From Brevundimonas vesicularis (GTDB taxonomy: Bacteria > Pseudomonadota > Alphaproteobacteria > Caulobacterales > Caulobacteraceae): a stretch of 64,000 bases of DNA. The notes beneath the pieces are model-generated. The model was not told the DNA's origin, ran no database searches, and saw only the letters and a program-made list of their open reading frames with translations. The stretch is taken from positions 2,790,001-2,854,000 of the forward strand of contig NZ_CP115671.1 of assembly GCF_027886425.1 (NCBI RefSeq), written 5' to 3'. How positions within the stretch are numbered: position 1 is the first letter of the stretch; the number at the start of each line of letters is the position of its first letter. This document shows positions 51,026 to 59,214 of this stretch, piece by piece. The position numbers were made by a program, and so were the translations under genes.

Positions 51026-52597
51026 ATGACCTGTTCGCCCGTTGCGGCCCTGGCCTTCCCCACAGCCGATGTCGATCTGGACACCTTCTTCGATGTGTCG
51101 CTGGATCTGCTGGTGGTGCGCGAGCTGGATGGGCGCGTGGTCAAGGCCAGCGCCTCCTGGTTCACCATGCTGGGCTATCGCCCCGACGAGATCGAAGGCC
51201 AAGGCCTGTTGCGGCTGATCCACCCGGACGACCATGCCGCCACCCGCCAGAGCATCGTCGAGGTCGAAAACCGGCGGCCGGGCGATCCAGTCCTGGGTCA
51301 GGTCAACCGCTATCGCCACAAGGCTGGTCATTACGTCACCGTCGAATGGCGCGCCCATCGTCAGGGCGACCGCATCTATGGCATCGCCCGCGACGTGACC
51401 GAAAAGGTCGCCGCCGAACGCGCCCTGCGCGAGGCCACCGCCGCCGCCGAGGCCGCCAACCGCGCCAAATCCGACTTCCTGGCCAATATGAGCCATGAGA
51501 TCCGCACGCCCCTGAACGGCGTGATCGGCATCGTCGACGCCCTGTCGCGCACCGAGCTGACGCCCGAGCAGGCCGAGATGGTGGCCCTGATCGCACGATC
51601 CGGCGTGACGTTGGAACGGCTGGTGTCCGACATTCTGGATGTGTCCAAGATCGAGGCCGGGCATCTGGACCTGGAAAGCCGGCCTTTCGATCTGGACGAG
51701 GCCATCGCCGCCCCGCTGGACGTCATGCGGTTGAAGGCCGAGGCCAAGGGACTGACCTTCGACATCCGCCGCGACGCCGATGCGCGCGGAATGTTCGTCG
51801 GCGACAGCACCCGCATCCGTCAGGTGCTCGACAATCTGCTGTCCAACGCCATCAAGTTCACCCATCAGGGCTCGGTCGGCGTCGCCCTTGCTGTGGACGA
51901 GGATTCCGACGGCCTGACCCAGCTGACGCTGCGGGTCGAGGATACCGGCGTCGGCTTTTCTTCCGACCACGCGGCCCGGCTATTCGATCGGTTCAGCCAG
52001 GCCGACAGCACCATCACGCGCCGGTTCGGCGGCACGGGCCTGGGCCTGTCGATCTGTCGTTCGCTGGTCGAACTGATGGGCGGGCGGATTTCCGCAGCCT
52101 CCACGTCGGGCGTCGGCAGCCAGTTCACCGTCGAGATCCCCCTGACGCGCGCCGCCTCCCTGACCGAACACGATGCCCAACGACGCGCGCGTTCGGCCGA
52201 GGCCAACCGCCCCCTGGCGCCCCTGCGCGTGCTGCTGGCCGAGGATCACCCGGTCAACCAGCGCGTCGTGCAGTTGATCCTGGCGGCGCACGCCATGCAG
52301 GTCGTCACCGTCGCAGATGGCGAACAGGCCCTGGCCGCCTTCCAGTCCGAGACCTTCGATCTGATTCTGATGGACATGCAGATGCCGGGCATGGACGGCC
52401 TGACCGCCACCCGCGCCATTCGCAGGGTAGAGGCCGCCCGCCCAGAACAGGCCCGCACGCCGATCATCATGCTGAGCGCCAACGCCATGATCGAGCACCG
52501 CGACCAGGCGCGCGATGCCGGCGCCGACCTGCACGTCCCCAAGCCCATCACCGCCGCCAGCCTGCTTGCCGGCATCCAGGCGGCGACCGCGTCCTGA
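51026..52597 (+). CDS. Soluble hybrid histidine kinase, PAS-HisKA-HATPase-REC
   Basis: A 523-residue sensor kinase without membrane segments. A PAS domain (about 22-130, VVKASASWFTMLGYRPDEIE) leads into HisKA with phospho-acceptor His157 (NMSHEIRTPLNGVIG), HATPase with LDNLLSNAIKFTHQG and FGGTGLGLSIC, and a receiver with Asp450 (ILMDMQMPGMDG) and VPKPI. ATG 51026 follows GAGAGAG; an in-frame ATG 13 codons upstream is possible. Cognate partner and signal unknown; phosphorelay role likely. Confidence 0.92.
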   Translation: MTCSPVAALAFPTADVDLDTFFDVSLDLLVVRELDGRVVKASASWFTMLGYRPDEIEGQGLLRLIHPDDHAATRQSIVEVENRRPGDPVLGQVNRYRHKAGHYVTVEWRAHRQGDRIYGIARDVTEKVAAERALREATAAAEAANRAKSDFLANMSHEIRTPLNGVIGIVDALSRTELTPEQAEMVALIARSGVTLERLVSDILDVSKIEAGHLDLESRPFDLDEAIAAPLDVMRLKAEAKGLTFDIRRDADARGMFVGDSTRIRQVLDNLLSNAIKFTHQGSVGVALAVDEDSDGLTQLTLRVEDTGVGFSSDHAARLFDRFSQADSTITRRFGGTGLGLSICRSLVELMGGRISAASTSGVGSQFTVEIPLTRAASLTEHDAQRRARSAEANRPLAPLRVLLAEDHPVNQRVVQLILAAHAMQVVTVADGEQALAAFQSETFDLILMDMQMPGMDGLTATRAIRRVEAARPEQARTPIIMLSANAMIEHRDQARDAGADLHVPKPITAASLLAGIQAATAS

Positions 52598-52604
52598 TCC
52601 GACG

Positions 52605-52621
52605 TTGACAAAGTTTGCCAA
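52605..52621 (+). promoter_or_regulatory. Dyad overlapping TTGACA, candidate ParD-type operator
   Basis: TTGACAAAGTTTGCCAA: arms TTGACAAA / TTTGCCAA around a central G match at 7 of 8 positions. TTGACA also looks like a -35 element for the toxin-antitoxin operon. Confidence 0.5.
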
Positions 52622-52651
52622 GTGCCCATTCTCCTTGAGAGGAGGCCGACC

Positions 52652-52897
52652 ATGGCGACGATGAACATCTCCCTGCCCGATCCGATGAAGGCCTGGGTCG
52701 AGGAACAGGCGAAATCCGGGCGCTACGCCAATACGTCGGACGTGGTGCGCGACCTGATCCGCCGCGAGCAGGTCAAGGCCGAGAAGATCGCGCATTGGCA
52801 AAGGCTGATCGTCGAGGCCGACGCCTCCGGTGTTTCCGACCAGTCGCCACGTGAAGTGATCGAGGAACTGCGCGCCCAGTTGCGTCGCGCCTCTTGA
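52652..52897 (+). CDS. ParD-like (RHH) antitoxin
   Basis: An 81-residue ribbon-helix-helix protein: MATMNISLPDPMKAWVEEQA gives the DNA-binding strand and first helix, GRYANTSDVVRDLIRREQ the second part; the acidic C-terminal part (IVEADASGVSDQSPREVIEE) covers the toxin. AGAGGAGG ribosome site before ATG 52652. The stop overlaps the toxin start as TGATG. Confidence 0.92.
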   Translation: MATMNISLPDPMKAWVEEQAKSGRYANTSDVVRDLIRREQVKAEKIAHWQRLIVEADASGVSDQSPREVIEELRAQLRRAS

Positions 52898-53217
52898 TGC
52901 TCCGCCTAAGCCGCGCGGCGCGGGCGGACTTGCAGCAGGTCTATCTGCAAGGCCTCGAGCTGTTCGGGAGCCGTCAGGCCGATGACTATATCGAGGGTCT
53001 GTTCGCGAAACTGGACTTGCTTGCCGATTTTCCACGTCTTGGGGCGGCTCGACCGGAGTTGAGCGCGGACGCCCATGTGATCTTCTACAAAAGCCACGCC
53101 ATTCTCTATCGAATCGACGATGCGGACATGTTCGTTCGACGCATTCGGCACGCGCTTGAGGACTGGCAGTCCGACGCGCCAGGCGTCGGATCGAGCGACG
53201 AACGGAGCGAACCATGA
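52897..53217 (+). CDS. ParE/RelE-superfamily toxin
   Basis: A 106-residue toxin: LSRAARADLQQVYLQGLELF, LLADFPRLGAARPEL, AHVIFYKSHAILYRIDDADM and RRIRHALEDW are ParE-type; ParE toxins inhibit DNA gyrase. A 16-residue tail (QSDAPGVGSSDERSEP) follows the fold and carries the overlap with the downstream DUF72 gene (ATGA). Confidence 0.9.
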   Translation: MLRLSRAARADLQQVYLQGLELFGSRQADDYIEGLFAKLDLLADFPRLGAARPELSADAHVIFYKSHAILYRIDDADMFVRRIRHALEDWQSDAPGVGSSDERSEP

Positions 53218-53963
53218 CCCATTCCATCCATGTCGGCATCGGCGGCTGGACTTATGAGCCTTGGCGCGGGGTCTTCTATCCTGAAGGCTTGGTTCAGAAG
53301 CGCGAGCTGGAATATGCGGCGTCGAAACTGACCTCGATTGAGATCAACGGCACCTATTATTCGACCTTCAAGCCTGACAGCTGGAAGAAATGGCGCGACG
53401 AGACGCCGGACGGCTTCGTCTTCTCGGTCAAGGCCAGCCGCTATTGCACCAATCGCAAGGTGCTGTCCGAGGGCGCCGAGAGCTTCGACAAATTCCTGAG
53501 CCAAGGCCTGACCGAACTGGGCGACAAGCTGGGGCCAATCAACTGGCAGTTCATGGGCACGAAGAAGTTCGATGTCGAGGACTTCGAGGGATTCCTGAAG
53601 CTGTTGCCCAGGGAGAAAGACGGAGTGCGGCTGCGGCACGCGCTGGAGGTTCGCAACCCGACCTTCGCCACCGAACAATTCTATGACCTGGCCCGCAAAT
53701 ACGGCGCGGCCATCGTCTATGCGGTCGATGACGAGGAGCCGACCTGGCCCCAGATCGACGAGGCGACCGCCGACTTCAGCTACGCCCGGCTGATGTCCAG
53801 CCGCGAGGATGAGCCGACCGGCATGACGGCGACCGAGCTGAATGCGGTGGCGGATCAAGCGAAAACCTGGGCTAAACGCGGCGAGGTCTTCGCCTATTTC
53901 ATCTCGGGCGCGAAGGTGCGGAACCCGGCGGCGGCTCAGGCGCTGATCGCCAAGCTGAAATAG
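53214..53963 (+). CDS. DUF72-family TIM-barrel protein
   Basis: A 249-residue protein: IGGWTYEPWRGVFYPEGL, LTSIEINGTYYSTFKPDSWK, FVFSVKASRYCTNRKVL and QFMGTKKFDVEDFEGFLK are DUF72 blocks. TIM-barrel fold, no assigned reaction. It is coupled to the ParE-type toxin gene by the ATGA overlap. Confidence 0.92.
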   Translation: MTHSIHVGIGGWTYEPWRGVFYPEGLVQKRELEYAASKLTSIEINGTYYSTFKPDSWKKWRDETPDGFVFSVKASRYCTNRKVLSEGAESFDKFLSQGLTELGDKLGPINWQFMGTKKFDVEDFEGFLKLLPREKDGVRLRHALEVRNPTFATEQFYDLARKYGAAIVYAVDDEEPTWPQIDEATADFSYARLMSSREDEPTGMTATELNAVADQAKTWAKRGEVFAYFISGAKVRNPAAAQALIAKLK

Positions 53964-54040
53964 CGGTCCGTACGCTTGCGGACCCGCGGCCGCCCTCTCA
54001 TCTGAGGCCGGCTCACTGCAAAGCCTGAAGGACTTTTCCC

Positions 54041-55102
54041 ATGCCGATCGCCACACGCGCCTTCGCCGCGACCGCCGCCGACAAGCCGCTGACGCCCTAC
54101 AGCTTCGAGCGGCGTGATCCGGGTCCGGACGATGTGCTGATCGACATCAAATATTGCGGCGTCTGCCACTCCGACCTGCATGCCGCGCGCGGCGAGACGG
54201 GCGGCACAGCCTTCCCCTTGGTGCCGGGTCATGAGATCGCGGGCGTGGTCAAGGCGGTCGGATCGAACGTCACCCGCTTCAAGGAAGGCGACCGCGTCGG
54301 CGTCGGTTGCATGGTCGACAGCTGCCGTGAATGCGCCTCCTGCCAGGAAGGCGTCGAACAATATTGCATCCCCGGCTTCACCGGCACCTACGGCGGCAAG
54401 GACAAGAAGGGCGGCACGTCGGAAGCCATCACCCAGGGCGGCTATTCCGACCACATCACCGTCGATCAGCATTTCGTCCTGTCCATCCCCGACAGTCTGG
54501 CGCTCGACGTCGCCGCCCCCCTGCTGTGCGCCGGCATCACCACCTATTCGCCGCTGAAGGAGTGGGGCGTGGGACCCGGTTCCAAGGTCGCGGTCATCGG
54601 CCTGGGCGGTCTGGGCCATATGGCCGTCAAGCTGGCGGCGGCGATGGGGGCGGAGGTCACCGTCCTGTCCACCTCGGACCGCAAGAAGGCCGACGCCGAA
54701 CGAATGGGCGCCAAACACTTCCTGATCAACTCCGACAAGGATGCGATGAAGGCGGCGGCCGAGAAGTTCGACCTGATCATCAATACCGTCTCGGCCACGC
54801 ACGAGATCGCCAGCCACATTCAGCTGCTGGCGCGCGACGGCACCATGATCATGCTGGGCCTGACCACCGAGGGCCTGCCGGTCTTCGCCCTGCCCCTGCT
54901 GTGGCGTCGTCGCCGCATCGCCGGCTCGTTGATCGGCGGCATTCGCGAAACGCAGGAGATGCTGGACTTCTGCGCCGAGCACGGCATCGCCTGCGACATC
55001 GAGACGATCGCTCCGGATCAGATCAACGACGCCTATGAGCGGATGCTGAAATCCGACGTCCGCTATCGCTTCGTCATCGATATGGAAAAGCTGGCCGCCT
55101 GA
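54041..55102 (+). CDS. Zinc-dependent alcohol dehydrogenase, YahK/CAD-like
   Basis: A 353-residue medium-chain dehydrogenase that reduces aldehydes with NADPH in related enzymes. Catalytic zinc: CGVCHSDLHAARGETGG and PGHEIAGVVKAVGSN. Structural zinc: Cys-x2-Cys-x2-Cys-x7-Cys after MVDS. Cofactor: GLGGLGHMAVKLAAAMGAEV with STSDRKK suggesting NADP. ATG 54041. Single gene before a hairpin. Confidence 0.93.
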   Translation: MPIATRAFAATAADKPLTPYSFERRDPGPDDVLIDIKYCGVCHSDLHAARGETGGTAFPLVPGHEIAGVVKAVGSNVTRFKEGDRVGVGCMVDSCRECASCQEGVEQYCIPGFTGTYGGKDKKGGTSEAITQGGYSDHITVDQHFVLSIPDSLALDVAAPLLCAGITTYSPLKEWGVGPGSKVAVIGLGGLGHMAVKLAAAMGAEVTVLSTSDRKKADAERMGAKHFLINSDKDAMKAAAEKFDLIINTVSATHEIASHIQLLARDGTMIMLGLTTEGLPVFALPLLWRRRRIAGSLIGGIRETQEMLDFCAEHGIACDIETIAPDQINDAYERMLKSDVRYRFVIDMEKLAA

Positions 55103-55125
55103 TCGCCGGGACGAAGATCAACGAA

Positions 55126-55156
55126 ACGCGACGGAGGCATGAAACTTCCGTCGCGT
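55126..55156 (+). terminator. Hairpin after the alcohol dehydrogenase gene
   Basis: ACGCGACGGA / TCCGTCGCGT 10-base stem with an 11-base loop, 24 bases past the stop. No T-run follows, so it may act as a stabilising hairpin or a weak terminator. Confidence 0.45.
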
Positions 55157-55245
55157 CAGATTCTCGCCTTGCGCGCTAGCGCTCGCACGTTAATCCTGAA
55201 CTCCGACAAGGCCTTCTAAGGGTCTGCATAGGGACAGGAGACGAT

Positions 55246-55971
55246 ATGGCGCGCGTAGCTTTCGTGACGGGCGGGACCCGGGGCATCGGCAAGGCGATCG
55301 TTCAGCGCCTTCACGAGGACGGCTTCAAGGTCGCCGCCGGCTATTCCGGCAACGACGAGGCGGCCAGGGCCATCGCCGACGCGCTGGACGTCATGGTGGT
55401 CAAAGGCAACGTCGGCAGCTTCGACGACTGCGCCCGCGCGGTGAAGGAGGTCGAGGATCAGCTCGGTCCCATCGACATCCTGGTCAACAACGCCGGCATC
55501 ACCCGCGACGGCTTCTTCCACAAGATGAGTCACGACCAGTGGTCCGACGTGATCCGCGTCAACATGGACAGCGTCTTCAACATGACGCGCCAGGTCATCA
55601 ACGGCATGCGCGACCGGGGCCACGGGCGCATCGTCAACATTTCCTCGATCAACGGTCAGAAGGGTCAGATCGGCCAGACCAACTATTCCGCCGCCAAGGC
55701 CGGGATGATCGGCTTCACCAAGGCGCTGGCTCTGGAGAATGCGCGCAAGGGCGTGACGGTGAACTGCATCGCGCCCGGCTATATCGACACCGAAATGGTT
55801 GGCGCCATGGACCCCAAGGTGCTGGAGGGCATCATCAGCCACATCCCCGTCGGCCGCCTGGGCAAGGGCGAAGAGATCGCCGACATGGTGTCCTGGCTGG
55901 TGGGCGAGCGTGCCGGATATGTCACAGGCTGCACACTGTCGCTGAACGGCGGTCAGTACCTGGTGGGTTGA
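55246..55971 (+). CDS. phaB: Acetoacetyl-CoA reductase
   Basis: A 241-residue short-chain dehydrogenase reducing acetoacetyl-CoA with NADPH for polyhydroxybutyrate synthesis. TGGTRGIGKAI is the cofactor loop; NNAGITRDGFFHKM, NISSINGQKGQIGQTNYSAAK with Ser, Tyr and Lys, and NCIAPGYIDTEMVGAM are PhaB-like. The synthase phaC is not in the window. FabG-like activity is the alternative, but the GITRDGFFHKM and NGQKGQ strings favour PhaB. Confidence 0.93.
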   Translation: MARVAFVTGGTRGIGKAIVQRLHEDGFKVAAGYSGNDEAARAIADALDVMVVKGNVGSFDDCARAVKEVEDQLGPIDILVNNAGITRDGFFHKMSHDQWSDVIRVNMDSVFNMTRQVINGMRDRGHGRIVNISSINGQKGQIGQTNYSAAKAGMIGFTKALALENARKGVTVNCIAPGYIDTEMVGAMDPKVLEGIISHIPVGRLGKGEEIADMVSWLVGERAGYVTGCTLSLNGGQYLVG

Positions 55972-56020
55972 GGCGGGCTTCGCCCAAAATCCGCCGCGCG
56001 CGGGTTTCATCAAGTCTGTC

Positions 56021-56788
56021 ATGAAGTTGTTGGGATCGGTCAGGGCGAAAAAATCGCCACGCGTGACCGCGATGGCGGTCGCCGTCATCGCGGTCATCGG
56101 CGTGGGCGTCGTCGCGCCCGTGGTCTTCCCGTCCGAAAGCCACGCCCAGTCCCGCCGGACCGTGCCGCCGACCGCCCGCTACGTCAGCAGCAGCGGCCAG
56201 GGTTTCATTCTGGACACGTCCGGCTCGCGCCCCTTGATGCGCTTGGAACGCTCGACCGAGGTCTGGGTCTTGCGGCCCACGCCCGCCCCGCGTGGCGACA
56301 TCATCTATCGCAACGACAACGGCGATCAGGTGCTGCGCGTCACGCCCGACGGCGCCGTCACCTTGTATACGACCGCGACGCCCCAAGGCTCGCCCGCCTC
56401 GCGCGTCGGCGAAGCGCAGGGCCTGGCCAGCGCGGCCATGACGGGCGCTCAGCTTGTCGAATATTTCATGCGCCAGAGCTACCGCGCCAGCACGGCGATG
56501 GGCCGGCTGATCGTCATCGACGTGGATATCCAGCCCGGCTCGGAACAGGTCGCCGCGGACACCGTCTCGGCCGCCAGCGACGCCATCGTGCGCATGGCGC
56601 GGTCCTCCAACCTGCGCGCTCAGGTCGAGCGGGTGCGCCGCGTCGTGGTGTCCGATCAGGGGCGTCCCGGCGTCAGCCTGATCCAGGGCACGCTGCGGAT
56701 CGTCATCGACGCCGACGCCGGCATCGCCGGCCGCCCGTCTTCGGCCCGCATCGTGCGGGTCGTGGGCGGGGACGCCCTGAACCGCTAG
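56021..56788 (+). CDS. Secreted DUF4908-like protein
   Basis: A 255-residue protein with a signal peptide (AVAVIAVIGVGVVAPVVF, cleavage near SHAQS). The mature part has RYVSSSGQGFILDTSGSRPL, LMRLERSTEVWVLRPTPAPR, DIIYRNDNGDQVLRVT (a beta region) and a C-terminal AASDAIVRMARSSNLRAQVE helix. It resembles proteins found in Caulobacterales as DUF4908; function unknown. Follows phaB by 49 bases. Its stop overlaps that of convergent gloB by four bases (CTAG). Confidence 0.68.
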   Translation: MKLLGSVRAKKSPRVTAMAVAVIAVIGVGVVAPVVFPSESHAQSRRTVPPTARYVSSSGQGFILDTSGSRPLMRLERSTEVWVLRPTPAPRGDIIYRNDNGDQVLRVTPDGAVTLYTTATPQGSPASRVGEAQGLASAAMTGAQLVEYFMRQSYRASTAMGRLIVIDVDIQPGSEQVAADTVSAASDAIVRMARSSNLRAQVERVRRVVVSDQGRPGVSLIQGTLRIVIDADAGIAGRPSSARIVRVVGGDALNR

Positions 56789-57513
56789 CCCTGGAAGCTG
56801 TCCTTGGCCGCCCGGCGCGCGGCGAACTGATCCGCATCCGTGGCGGTCAGGAACGGATTGAACCGCTTCTCCACCCCCAGCATCGTCGGCACGGTCGGCT
56901 CGCCGCGCGCGCGCGCCGCGAAGATCGCCTCGGCATGGGCGGCGACTTCTGGCCGGTCATCCAGGCTCAGGGTGAAGCGCGCGTTTGACGCCGTATATTC
57001 GTGCGCGCACCAGATCACGGTCTGGTCGGGCCAGGCCTTCAGCCGCTGCAGGCTCTCGAACATCTGCTCGGGCGTGCCCTCGAACAACCGGCCGCAGCCC
57101 AGGGCGAACAGGGTGTCGCCGGTAAAGGCCAAGCCGTCCGCCGGCGCATGAAACACCACATGGCCGAGGGTGTGGCCGGGCGTTTCGGTGACCTCGAACC
57201 GCGTCTCGCCCACCATCACCACATCGCCGTCAGCGATCACCCGGTCCAGCGGCGCGACCTTTCGCACCTCTTCCGGCCCGATGATATCGCAAGCCCAGTC
57301 GGCCTTCAGCCGCGCGTTGCCCTCGGTGTGATCGGGGTGCCAGTGGGTGTTCAGGATCAGGTCCAGACGCCCCCAGCCCAGGCCTTCCAGCTCCTCCAGA
57401 ATGCGCGCCGCGTCCGGCGTATCGACCGCCGCGACCACGCCGGTCGCGGCGTCGCGGATCAGAAAGCCGTAGTTGTCGCTGCGGCAGGGAAACAGATGCA
57501 CATCCAGGGTCAT
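56785..57513 (-). CDS. gloB: Hydroxyacylglutathione hydrolase, glyoxalase II
   Basis: A 242-residue binuclear-metal hydrolase that cleaves S-lactoylglutathione to lactate and glutathione. Metal motif NTHWHPDHTEGN (H-x-H-x-D-H), TPGHTLGHVVFH, and FTGDTLFALGCGRLFEGTPE are characteristic, and the C-terminal RFNPFLT segment binds glutathione. ATG 57513. It lies opposite a methyltransferase gene across a short divergent promoter, a common arrangement in this group. Confidence 0.95.
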   Translation of the reverse strand: MTLDVHLFPCRSDNYGFLIRDAATGVVAAVDTPDAARILEELEGLGWGRLDLILNTHWHPDHTEGNARLKADWACDIIGPEEVRKVAPLDRVIADGDVVMVGETRFEVTETPGHTLGHVVFHAPADGLAFTGDTLFALGCGRLFEGTPEQMFESLQRLKAWPDQTVIWCAHEYTASNARFTLSLDDRPEVAAHAEAIFAARARGEPTVPTMLGVEKRFNPFLTATDADQFAARRAAKDSFQG

Positions 57514-57559
57514 GCGCCCATCCTAGCAGCAGGGCCGCCGACAGGCCTATAGTGGGCTC

Positions 57560-58303
57560 ATGCGGCGCAGCATCGACGAGCTTCGAACCTTCTACGGCGA
57601 GCCGACCGGCGCGTTGGCGCGACGGCTGGTGGCGCGACGGTTGGACGACGCCTGGGGCGAGGCGGCCGATTGCGACGTGCTGGGCGTCGGTTACGCCACC
57701 CCTTGGCTGGACGCCTTCGTCGGCGCGCGGCGCGTCGTCGCGGCCATGCCGGGCGGGCAAGGCGTCGAGCATTGGCCGACGGTCGGTCGCAACCGCACCC
57801 TGCTGGTGGATGATCGCCGCCTGCCCTTCCCCGCCGGAGCGTTCGACCGCATCCTGCTGGTTCACGCCCTGGAAGAGGCCGACGATCCCGCCGCCTTGCT
57901 GATGGAAGCGGTGCGCGCGCTTTCGCCGACCGGGCGCATCATCCTGGCGGCGGCGGCGCGCGGCGGCCTGTGGGCGCGAGCGGACAACACCCCCTTTGGT
58001 CACGGCCGCCCCTTCACCCGGCGCCAGTTGGAACGGCTGGTGCGCGATGTCGGGCTGGAACCGATGGCCTGGTCCCAGACGCTTTATGTCCCGCCTTGGG
58101 GGCCGATGCTGCCTCTGGCTGACGGTTTCGAACAAGTCGGTCGCCGGGTGTTTCCCGGAACCGCCGGGCTGATCCTGCTGGAGGCCTCGCGCCACAGCTA
58201 CGCCCGCATCCGCCCCAGCGGCCATGCCCAGCGCGTCGCCGCCCCCGTCCTGGCGCCCCAACCCGCCGCCTCCGTCTCTTCGCGAGGCGAACATCGCGAC
58301 TGA
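57560..58303 (+). CDS. Class I SAM-dependent methyltransferase
   Basis: A 247-residue methyltransferase-like protein. CDVLGVGYATPWLDAF stands for the SAM motif I, DRRLPFPAGAFDRILLVHAL for motifs after, and SPTGRIILAAAARGGLW a later strand. The motif I is atypical (VGYATPW). Substrate unknown. It lies next to gloB in many alphaproteobacteria. Confidence 0.82.
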   Translation: MRRSIDELRTFYGEPTGALARRLVARRLDDAWGEAADCDVLGVGYATPWLDAFVGARRVVAAMPGGQGVEHWPTVGRNRTLLVDDRRLPFPAGAFDRILLVHALEEADDPAALLMEAVRALSPTGRIILAAAARGGLWARADNTPFGHGRPFTRRQLERLVRDVGLEPMAWSQTLYVPPWGPMLPLADGFEQVGRRVFPGTAGLILLEASRHSYARIRPSGHAQRVAAPVLAPQPAASVSSRGEHRD

Positions 58304-58351
58304 CGGCGAGTTGACCGTCGCCCCATCTGGCGGGCCGGGCGAAACCGCCTT

Positions 58352-58873
58352 ATGGCGAAGGCCATGCACCGACTGATCCTGATGCGGCACGCCCAGGCCG
58401 AAGCCTCCGCGCCCTCCGGCGGCGACGAAGCCCGCCCCCTGTCCGCCGGCGGCCGCGCCGAGGCTCTGCTGATGGGGCGCGCCCTGGCCGAGCGGGGCCT
58501 TAAGCCGGACCTTGCCCTGGTGTCCACCGCCGTGCGCACCCGCCAGACCTGGGAGCAGATGCACGACGCCTTCGGCGATGTGGAAGTCCGCGACGAGGAC
58601 GCCCTCTACAACGCTCCCTCCGACGTGATCCGCCGCTTCGTCGAGGCCAGCGAGGACGAGGCGGGCTGCCTGCTGATCCTGGCCCACAATCCGGGCATCC
58701 ACGTCCTGGCGGCCGAATATCTGATCGAAAGCGCCGCCTCGCCGGCCGTGGTGGACACGCTGTCGGCCGGCTTCCCGACCGGCGCCGCCGCCCTGTTCAG
58801 CGTCGATGTCGCGGGGCGCTGCACCTACGAAGGCTTCCTGACGCCGCGCTCGCTGGGCGCGCCATCCGCATGA
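58352..58873 (+). CDS. Histidine phosphatase family protein (SixA-like)
   Basis: A 173-residue phosphohistidine-phosphatase-like protein. LILMRHAQAEASAPSGGDEA is the RHG-type nucleophile region (RHA), ALVSTAVRTRQTWEQM and LILAHNPGIHVLAAEYL supply the other conserved Arg and His. SixA-like enzymes dephosphorylate His-containing phosphotransfer domains; two hybrid kinases in the window make this interesting but no link is shown. ATG 58364 (MHRLIL) is an alternative start. ATGA overlap with the next gene. Confidence 0.87.
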   Translation: MAKAMHRLILMRHAQAEASAPSGGDEARPLSAGGRAEALLMGRALAERGLKPDLALVSTAVRTRQTWEQMHDAFGDVEVRDEDALYNAPSDVIRRFVEASEDEAGCLLILAHNPGIHVLAAEYLIESAASPAVVDTLSAGFPTGAAALFSVDVAGRCTYEGFLTPRSLGAPSA

Positions 58874-59214
58874 CCGACATCGCCTACAAGATCGTCGACG
58901 CCGCCGAATGGCGCGCCGCCGTCGCCGAGGGCCGATACGACGGCGCACCCGTCGATCTGGCCGACGGCTACATCCATATGTCGACCGAGGCGCAGTTGGC
59001 CGAGACTGCGCGACGGCATTTCGCCGGGCGCGGCGACCTGCTGCTGCTGACCGTCGATCTCAGCGGGTTCGGCGACGACCTGATCTGGGAACCGTCGCGC
59101 GGCGGCGATCTGTTCCCGCATCTCTACGCCCCCCTGCCCGTCGGCGCCGTCACGGCCTCGCGCGCCTTCTCGGTCACGGCCGAGGGCGAGATGGCGTTCG
59201 AGGACGACCGATGA
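58870..59214 (+). CDS. DUF952-family protein
   Basis: A 114-residue protein: YKIVDAAEWRAAVAEGRYDG, VDLADGYIHMSTEAQLAETA and RHFAGRGDLLLLTVDLSGFG are typical DUF952 blocks. An ADP-ribosyltransferase-like fold has been suggested for the family, but no function is set. Overlaps sixA-like and pyrD genes by four bases each, so all three are in one operon. Confidence 0.92.
   Translation: MTDIAYKIVDAAEWRAAVAEGRYDGAPVDLADGYIHMSTEAQLAETARRHFAGRGDLLLLTVDLSGFGDDLIWEPSRGGDLFPHLYAPLPVGAVTASRAFSVTAEGEMAFEDDR

Noticed and set aside
53967..53990. GGTCCG/CGGACC hairpin after the DUF72 gene as a terminator
   Set aside because: Short 6-base stem and no T-run; too weak to call.
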